Origin: Mixophyes australis
Taxonomy: Eukaryota; Chordata; Amphibia; Anura; Limnodynastidae
Assembly (NCBI GenBank): GCA_036250195.1
Contig: JAVHZZ010000003.1
Coordinates: 53,807,521 to 53,871,520, forward strand
Length of the DNA stretch: 64,000 bases
Direction: 5' to 3'
The notes under the pieces were generated by a model that saw only the letters and a program-made list of their open reading frames with translations, searched no databases and was not told where the DNA came from. Position numbers and translations under genes: made by a program. How positions within the stretch are numbered: position 1 is the first letter of the stretch; each line of letters begins with the position of its first letter. Shown here in pieces: positions 57,393-64,000 of this stretch.

Positions 57393-57911
57393 TGTCACGA
57401 TCTGCCTACAGCTTATGCATTACATGCTGCCTTGCATGGCAGCTCCTGCCTGTTTGTCCTTATTATTGTATTTGTATTGGCAGTACCTCCATTCACCAGA
57501 GGTGCTGCTATTGTGCCTTATTGTGTGCATTAGGGGTTAACCTTCATGTTCACCAATTATCCCATGCACCTGGGTGTGGTTTTCCCTTTATATACCTGTC
57601 ACTCCCAGCACACATTGCTGGTTATTGTTGTCCCATCCTGTGATGTCATATCCTTGTTGCAACCTGTGGATTCTTCCTCCTGCCTTGCTCCTCTGGTTCA
57701 TGCCTGCTTGGAACCTGTTCATACCTCCTGCTTCCCTGCATTAGCTGTTTACCTGCTGGTTTCTGAACATTCGTATTATTTCCTGCATCAGCTTGCACCT
57801 GGTATTTACTACTGCTCTCGATTACCTGCTATTTATGTTTTTCTGCAAATAAACAGAGTGTTTTCACCATATTCGTGACTCCTAGCTGTACTCCTGTTTG
57901 TAACCATGACA
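57393..57911 (+). repeat. 3' LTR
   Basis: It begins TGTCACGATC and ends AACCATGACA, preceded by the purine run and TAC. It is 519 bp and otherwise as the 5' LTR. Confidence 0.95.
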
Positions 57912-58252
57912 GATGGGCAGGCTTGGTTCCCCGAGATCCGAATTCATCCGAATTTAGCCTATCCAAGTACCAAGCCGAGGACGCTCGGTACTCTCCTGCC
58001 CATTCAGATTCGAAATCGAGGCAAAACGTCATTGTGATGTATTCATATTTCTGAGCTTGGTTCTTGCGAGATTTAAAAAGCATAAATACCCGCCTCCACA
58101 GCAGTCCATCGCCATTTGACAGAGTGAGAGAGCAGGGTTAGGTCACACTGGCTAGATCAGCGCAGGGACAGATCAATATTTGGACACATTATTGTTTGTA
58201 TGCAATACCATTGTCATCTTAATACCAGTTGTTACAGCAGTAAGTGCACTCC

Positions 58253-58740
58253 AAGTGCTTTTGGGGTGTCCGCCATTCTTTTGCATTAATATTTCTGGCT
58301 GTCAAAAGTCCTGTTTGTCAGCAGTCTAAAAAAATAATATTTAGCACTCCTGGGGCTAGATTTACTAAGCTGTGAGTTTGAAAAAGTGGGGATGTTACCT
58401 ATAGCAACCAATCAGATTCTAGCTGTCATTTTGTAGAAAATGCTAAATAAATGAAAGCTAGAATCTGATTGGTTGCTATAGGCAACATCCCCACTTTTTC
58501 AAACCCGCAGCTTAGTAAATCTAGCCCCAAGTGCTTTTGGGCTGTCCCCCATTCTTTTGCATTAATATTTCTGGCTGTCAAAAGTCCTGTTTGTCAGCAG
58601 TCTAAAAAAAACAATATTTAGCACTACCAAGTGCTTTTGAGGTGTCCCCCATTCTTTTGCATTAATTTTTCTGGCTGTCAAAAGTCATATTTGTCAGCAG
58701 TATCTAAAACAATTTGTAGCACTACACGTGCTTTGGGCTC
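58253..58740 (+). repeat. 112-bp tandem repeat in the hAT derivative
   Basis: Three units with AAGTGCTTTTGGGGTGTC, CATTCTTTTGCATTAAT and TCTGGCTGTCAAAAGTC. The P1 MITE at 58352-58528 is inserted between the first and second units. Confidence 0.9.
58352..58528. mobile_element. Snap-back MITE, family P1, copy e
   Basis: The ends are GGGGCTAGATTTACTAAGCT and the inverse of AGCTTAGTAAATCTAGCCCC. The arms differ at only a few positions. The neighbouring repeat unit (GCACTACCAAGTGC) shows the likely empty site; here it reads GCACTCCT, MITE, AAGTGC, so any duplication is at most 1-2 bp. Confidence 0.9.
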
Positions 58741-58743
58741 ATA

Positions 58744-59400
58744 ATGGATTCAAAGCAGTCCACATATGAGCAGAATCAGCAACCAGGTTCTGTCACCAGT
58801 CCTGATGGTAGTGTTCCCAGTACGTCATCTGGAAAAGGCGATGTCAAACTACACAGTCTTTTGAAATCAGTCAAAAAAACACACACCAAAAATTTTTTTA
58901 CAGTGTTGAAGCGAAAAAGAAGTGTAACTGAGGAAAAGTTAAGTGCCGATAATTTTTTTTTTTACCAACATGCCATTCTACACACGCAGTGGCAAAGAGA
59001 AAATGAGGCCTTCACCTTTGTCTATTAGTGGCAGATCAAAAAATGTTACCAAGCCTACAAGTGGTGCACAACTACTATTACGCGTCAAAGCCGAGCTGCA
59101 GGATAACAGTAAGGCATTAGAGGATAATGTTTGCTCCTAATCACAAATGACACCAATCCCTGTGGAGAGTCCATCCGACAGTGGGATGTCTAATCGTGAG
59201 CATTCTGTTAGTGTACCCATAAATAGAGACCCTTTAAGCAGTTCTGCTGATGTGTGTCTGAACAGCCAGAGTGTAGCCGGTGATACACAAATTGAGGATT
59301 CCACTTTGGAAATAGAAGAGGATGAGGGGGAGATTTGTGTAGGCGACGAGGGCACTAATGATGATGTTGATGATTATGATGCAGACAGATACCAAATTGC
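58744..59400 (+). pseudogene. hAT transposase N-terminal fragment
   Basis: It starts at ATG 58744 (MDSKQSTYEQNQQPGS). A T-run near 58950 shifts the frame to the segment beginning near 58970 (MPFYTRSGKEKMRPS), which matches MPFSTRSGKERIRPS at 52853. A TAA at 59138-59140 is followed in frame by SVAGDTQIEDSTLEIEEDEG, matching the copy at 52550. The gene then breaks off near 59395, before the BED finger. It has no catalytic residues. Confidence 0.8.
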
Positions 59401-59710
59401 CGTTCTCAATTTCTATTTATATTCTAGACCCTATAACGGCTGAATAGTTTTCTATTTTACTCCTAGTGGAAAGGGGGTCTGATGCAGACATATACCAAAC
59501 TACCTTGGTCCATTTATTTTTACTTTTTAATTCTACAGTCTGTGCAGGCTGCTTTTTTTCTATTCAACTACAAATGGAGGGCGGGGGGCATAGATAGCCA
59601 CCAAACTACCTTGGTCCATTTATTTTTACTTTATAATTCTACAGTCTATGCAGGCTGCTTTTTTTCTGTTCAACTACAAGCGGAGGGTGTAATATACACC
59701 CAAAGACGAT
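59379..59710 (+). repeat. About 105-bp tandem repeat in the hAT derivative
   Basis: Two good units share CCAAACTACCTTGGTCCATT, TAATTCTACAGTCT and GCAGGCTGCTTTTTTTCT. A third, more diverged unit precedes them (from about 59379). Confidence 0.85.
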
Positions 59711-60047
59711 AGCTACATTGCCAATAATCAAAGATGGAGGGGGAAGACAACCAGGTTTGTCTGTATAATTTGCAGGCAAGTGTAAGAATTAAGGGCGGCC
59801 TACCAGGGATTAAACTGTTTTTTCATAATTTATTAGCTTTAGAATTACCTCACTTATCCAAGAAACTGGTGGAGCGCTAAATTAGGTTATTTTAGACCAA
59901 AAAAAATATGTATTTTTTCAAAAATAGCAAAACAAAACCAAACAAATCCAAAACCAAAACACGCAAGTGCGGTTTGGCAAAACCAAAACCAAAACATGAC
60001 GGTAATCCAGATCCCAAACCAAAACAGTGAGCATCTCTAGTCCAGAT

Positions 60048-61704
60048 CATGACTCTTATACTGCAGTAGAGCAGTTCTATTCCTTTAGGATCGATGGCTT
60101 ATTCCACATTGGCATTATTACAACATTAAAGAGCAGAAATGCAAAGGTAAGTAAAATGTTGATTTTCCTACAATTTATATTGCTCAGAGAGGTACGGTAC
60201 CAGAATTATGGTAATGTGGTCATATAACTGATTTACTGTATGTGACACCCAAAGAAATGCAATGGATGGCGATGGTGCAGTGTAATGTCATTACATAGAG
60301 TGTGGGAGAAGAGTGTTCTATATATAATCATGTTCATGAGACACATTGTAATATAGACAGGTTGGATGCATTATATAATACTATGAGGGTAATTGTCATT
60401 ATATAGAGATCCATAAATGTATAGAAGTTTACAAATCCTATAATCATTCTATCAGTCAATATTTCTCATTTGATCCCCTGCCCTAGAGGGAGCTTCTCGG
60501 CTGTGTCTTTGCAACAACAATTATGTGTATGATATCCATATTAGTAGACATTTGTTCCTTTCTTCTCAAGGGGTTTTCCATTTTCTACATGGCATAAAAC
60601 TAAATGATCATGACATGACATTATTTCAGCTGACAACATAGGCCTAGAGAGTCACATACAGTGTGTTACACTGCATACAGTAGTCACAAATATCTTATGT
60701 AAAGTGTTATTACATCTGACACATTGATGATATTATATTTCACAGGAGCAAGGTTTTTGTAGAAAACCAGCTTGGACAGACAGATGTTGGGAGATGCCTG
60801 CTTAGGTTTTGTAGAAGAACAGCATGGACTGATGGACAGGGGCAGCAGTAGGTAACCTCCTGCAGTCCCACTGTCTTAGTAAGCTTACGAGAAGTATTCT
60901 GTGTGCCAGAGCTCATATTCCTTCTTAGCATTTTTTAATAAACACAAAAAGCTCAGGTTGAAAGAAGCATCATCATATATGGTGCTCTGGAATTGCCCCC
61001 ATGATTATGGTAAGTAGAACTGGTTGACCAAGTCATCTCTTATCTCTGATGTCTGCTTAGAGACTGAAATTTCTCTATCGGGTTCTCTTTTCCACCAATG
61101 GCTGAAAGAATCTGTCTTTGACATGACCTAAATAGCTGCGATTGCACATTGCAAGTCTTTGTGCAGAGCTGGCCATTGGCTTAAGTGCTACAGTGGAGTG
61201 GGACAATGTTGTCATGGATTCCCCAAAAATGTTTTGTCTAGTTGTCCGAAAACCACAACTGGGTTTCAGACCTGTTTCATCTTGTTGTCTGATTTTTTTC
61301 TTGCAAAATGGCCTAATTAGGGGTATCTTTTTTTAACTTTTTTTTATTTATGAAATAGCAACTTGCACAAATAGCACGAACAAGTAATATACAAACATTT
61401 CAATAATTTTATAATATTGCAACAATAAAAAAAAAAACAATGAAGTAGAAAAAAACCATTGTCCGAATGTCATTTTTTAAAATTTTCCACACCTAGACAA
61501 AACAGAAGGGACAAAAGAAGAGCAGAAGGGTACTTACAATTCAACCAAAATACGTTACACATAAAACTTACTACAGTCTTAGGCCAAGACCAAATGAGCT
61601 TATACAGTGTTACATGAAAGGTCCACTTAGTACTGTGTCCTACAGAAAGTATTGGAGAGTCATGTTCTTCCTTATGTCTTATATTTGTCTCCATTTCAAA
61701 AACA
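60048..61704. other. Unassigned stretch
   Basis: No gene is recognised. A-rich patches near 61340-61450 could be a worn retroposon tail. Confidence 0.5.
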
Positions 61705-62154
61705 ATGAGAATGGCAAGTCAGATGCTTGGTTCCATAAGGAGAGGATTCAGTACCAGAATGAAAGATGTAATAATGCCACTCTATAGGTCATTGCTACGG
61801 CCTAATATAGAACACTGTGTCCAGTTCTGGAGGCCATATCTCCAGAAGGATATAAATACATTAGAGACTGTACAAAGAAGGACAACTAAAATAGTCCATG
61901 GCCTACAGCACATAAATTACAGGATCGAAACTTTTAAATATATGAAGGGTAGTGGATAAGTGGCATAGTCTCCCATCAGAGGTGGTAGAGGCTAATATAG
62001 TAGAACAATTTAAACATGCTTGGGATAGACATAGAAATACCCTTATCAAGAACTAATGATCGGGTTACCATAGTTTAACAAATGGGCAGACTAGATGGGC
62101 CAAGCGGTTTTTATCTGCCCTCACATTCTATGTTTCTATATTTTATGTTTCTAA
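61705..62154 (+). mobile_element. CR1-like LINE 3' end with reverse-transcriptase C-terminus
   Basis: The frame at 61705-61959 reads RMASQMLGSIRRGFSTRMKD, then PLYRSLLRPNIEHCVQFWRP and LETVQRRTTKIVHGL, the C-terminal part of a CR1-type reverse transcriptase. The frame then breaks, but the 3' sequence continues to GGGCAGACTAGATGGGCCAA and a tail of TCTATGTTTC-type units, typical of CR1. The copy is 5'-truncated and inactive. It is homologous to 14363-14826. Confidence 0.85.
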
Positions 62155-64000
62155 ACCTTGTTGTCATGTCTTAAGCTGTATCCTCAGATACCTCATGCTA
62201 TTATTGAAATGCCCATGACAATACGTGGAGGCGTTATAGTGCTTAATTCTATTCATGTCACTGTTATTTGTATCTGTCATTATATTTCATGTACTCATGT
62301 TGTTCATATCTTCAAGATGTTTGTCCAGGGCTGTGGCGCCTTATAAATAAACAATGATGATGATGATATATATATATTTATTTTTTTACAATACCAATTC
62401 CAAAATAGATTTCATATTTTGTAATGATTTTTTACATTATTAATAGTGATTTTTTTTTTTTTTCACCCAGACTATTAACAGCAATTGCAATAAAACAAAG
62501 ATTCAAAAAAAATAACCATTTCAAACAGAGGATTAGCTATAATGTATATATTTATATGCAGAATGAACCTTTGTCCAATCCATGTATAAAAGTGTGGCTG
62601 CTAGGAATGCAAATTGTTCAGATAATCATCATCTCGTTTCTGCTCCTGGTTTAATGATACCACTGTGCTCACAAAGAGCCTCAGGATACACTGCTTGCTT
62701 CAAAAGAAACCTCATTGTGAAAGGATACGTGGTGGTATATTGTATGTCATGGCAATCCATAAAGAATGCAATTTCCCCTAATTGTCATGAGCTGAGAAAT
62801 ATCTTGCACAGAACCATCCCTGTAGAATATGGTCTTAAGCCGGTATATTAAAGCTGACAGCCTGTCCCAATAAAAGTTCCAACAATGGCAGAATATTATT
62901 TTGTTAGGATTTACAATACATGCAGGACCCAACGTATATAGGTTCTAGGAGAGAAGTGTTTCTGAGGTCATGTTGTAATATTTTCATGCAAGCTGATTTA
63001 TTAAAAATAGGCTTCTATAATAGACGTAGTTTTTTCTAGAGCTGCCCAACTTATGTTGCTAATGTATTTATTATAAAAAGATATATATACATATATACAC
63101 TATCTATTAAATGCTGACTGAAACAAAAAGCTTTTGAGGATCTACACTATATAGCACAAACTAAGGATTAGCGAAACTCTTGTGGTTTGATTCACAGAAA
63201 TATTTGTGATTCAGAGTTTGTTTTCCCTAATGCTAATTACTTGGTGAAACAGAAAAAGTATGATTTAAAAATATGGTTTATTGAATCCTAAAAGAATTTG
63301 TTGAGGATATAAATTGGTTGAACATTGTGTATTTGTCATTTAGCGAAACACTTACAGAGTTGGTCATTCATAAATGACATTTTAAATGACATTTTATTAA
63401 CAAACTCCGATATTGAATAATTATGAACAAATTCTCTGTGCATAATTTTACTTAGAGACGAAAACTGTCAAAATTCCATCAAAACCATCAAAGTCCATTG
63501 AAATTTGACCTTTAACAAATGTGATTTGATCATCTCTATTAAGAATATGTTGCTGCCTCAATTACAGAGACTACAACTACAGTCTTATGTAGAAGTGATT
63601 GAAACAATTCATTCATTTTTGGATTTTAGAACGTTCAGGGGTATCACACTAATTTGCAGAATAAAATGTAAGAAATTATTTTATAGACATCATTTGTAAA
63701 AACCACCCTCTAGTGCAATTATTTTTAGTGCGTTAACACCCTCCTCTCTTCTTTGAGAAAATATTATAGGAGAGTATTAAATGTGCAAAAAGGAAGAAGT
63801 AAATAATTCAAAGTACTTGTGGTTTGACCTAATTGGTTTGACACTTTGATCAAGAATAAATGATGCAACAAATGTTTTGATGTCGATTAAACTACAGAGC
63901 CAATAGCTTGAATTACATTTAATGATATACTAAGCAGGGTTTCCTAATTGTGGTTATCTGACACCTCCAGCAATACAGGTCTGCCAATTGTAGCTTTTGA
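62155..64000. other. Unassigned stretch
   Basis: A short SINE/LINE tail (GCTGTGGCGCCTTATAAATA and GATGATGATG) lies at 62328-62368. There is no gene or other recognised repeat up to the window end. Confidence 0.5.

Larger units (their letters stand above)
54193..57916 (+). mobile_element. Gag-only Ty3/Gypsy LTR retrotransposon (54198-57911)
   Basis: GATGG at 54193-54197 and 57912-57916 is the target duplication. The 3714-bp element has LTRs of 520 and 519 bp, a self-complementary primer site after the 5' LTR, one gag-like gene, and a purine run (AAGGGAGGGGG, 57379-57389) before the 3' LTR. It has no protease, reverse transcriptase, RNase H or integrase, so a related autonomous element must supply them. 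The LTRs differ at about seven positions, so the insertion is young. It interrupts the 5' end of the hAT derivative. Confidence 0.93.
54181..60047 (+). mobile_element. hAT deletion derivative (54189-60039) with 8-bp duplication
   Basis: GTCCAGAT occurs at 54181-54188 and 60040-60047. The ends are TAGAGATGGGCAGGCTTGG (read across the LTR element: 54189-54197 and then 57917 on) and, inverted, TAGAGATGCTCACTG. Without the LTR element it is about 2.13 kb. It keeps the start of a hAT transposase (58744-59400) but no BED finger or catalytic core. It holds a 112-bp tandem repeat (three units, 58253-58740) and another of about 105 bp (59379-59710), and a P1 MITE at 58352. Confidence 0.9.

Overview
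This is nuclear DNA of a vertebrate, most likely a frog or toad. It is AT-rich and non-coding, with no intact host gene and almost nothing but transposable-element remains between long unassigned stretches. The organism call is an inference from the mix seen: Tc1/mariner, hAT and Helitron elements, CR1 3' ends, tRNA-derived SINEs, Ty3/Gypsy LTRs with TGTCA..TGACA ends, a class I endogenous retrovirus and snap-back MITEs. No single marker proves it.

Layout. 1-965: two halves of a Tc1 element in opposite orientation. 1013-1977 and 7422-8713: two copies of one LTR-like repeat; the second carries a 166-bp hAT MITE with a perfect 8-bp duplication. 4221-16713: MITEs, a deleted Tc1 (9252-9803), and a probable LTR (12231-13360). 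14123-15818: two non-autonomous Helitrons joined head to tail, the first split by a CR1 end. 18640-43846: SINEs, more MITEs, a solo Gypsy LTR (35156-35682) and a Tc1 (39997-41923) that holds a TRIM-like unit and a SINE. 44151-48488: a minus-strand endogenous retrovirus reduced to LTR, RNase H, integrase, env scraps and LTR. 49042-52880: a Helitron end and two hAT transposase remains facing each other. 54189-60039: a nested stack. 61705-62154: a second CR1 end.

The most interesting object is in that stack. A 2.1-kb hAT deletion derivative (8-bp duplication GTCCAGAT) has a young 3.7-kb LTR retrotransposon (54198-57911, 5-bp duplication GATGG, LTRs differing by roughly 7 changes in 520 bp) sitting 9 bp from its end. 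The retrotransposon codes only for a Gag-like protein, with no protease, reverse transcriptase or integrase. A CCHC knuckle precedes the capsid-like domain, the reverse of the usual order. About nine adjacent minisatellites with 27- or 30-bp units (9 or 10 codons) lie between them. In place of a tRNA primer site it has a 9-nt perfect complement to its own LTR, about 30 bp after the TATA box, which suggests Tf1/sushi-type self-priming. It would depend on a related autonomous element for its enzymes; the diverged solo LTR at 35156 belongs to the same broad family.
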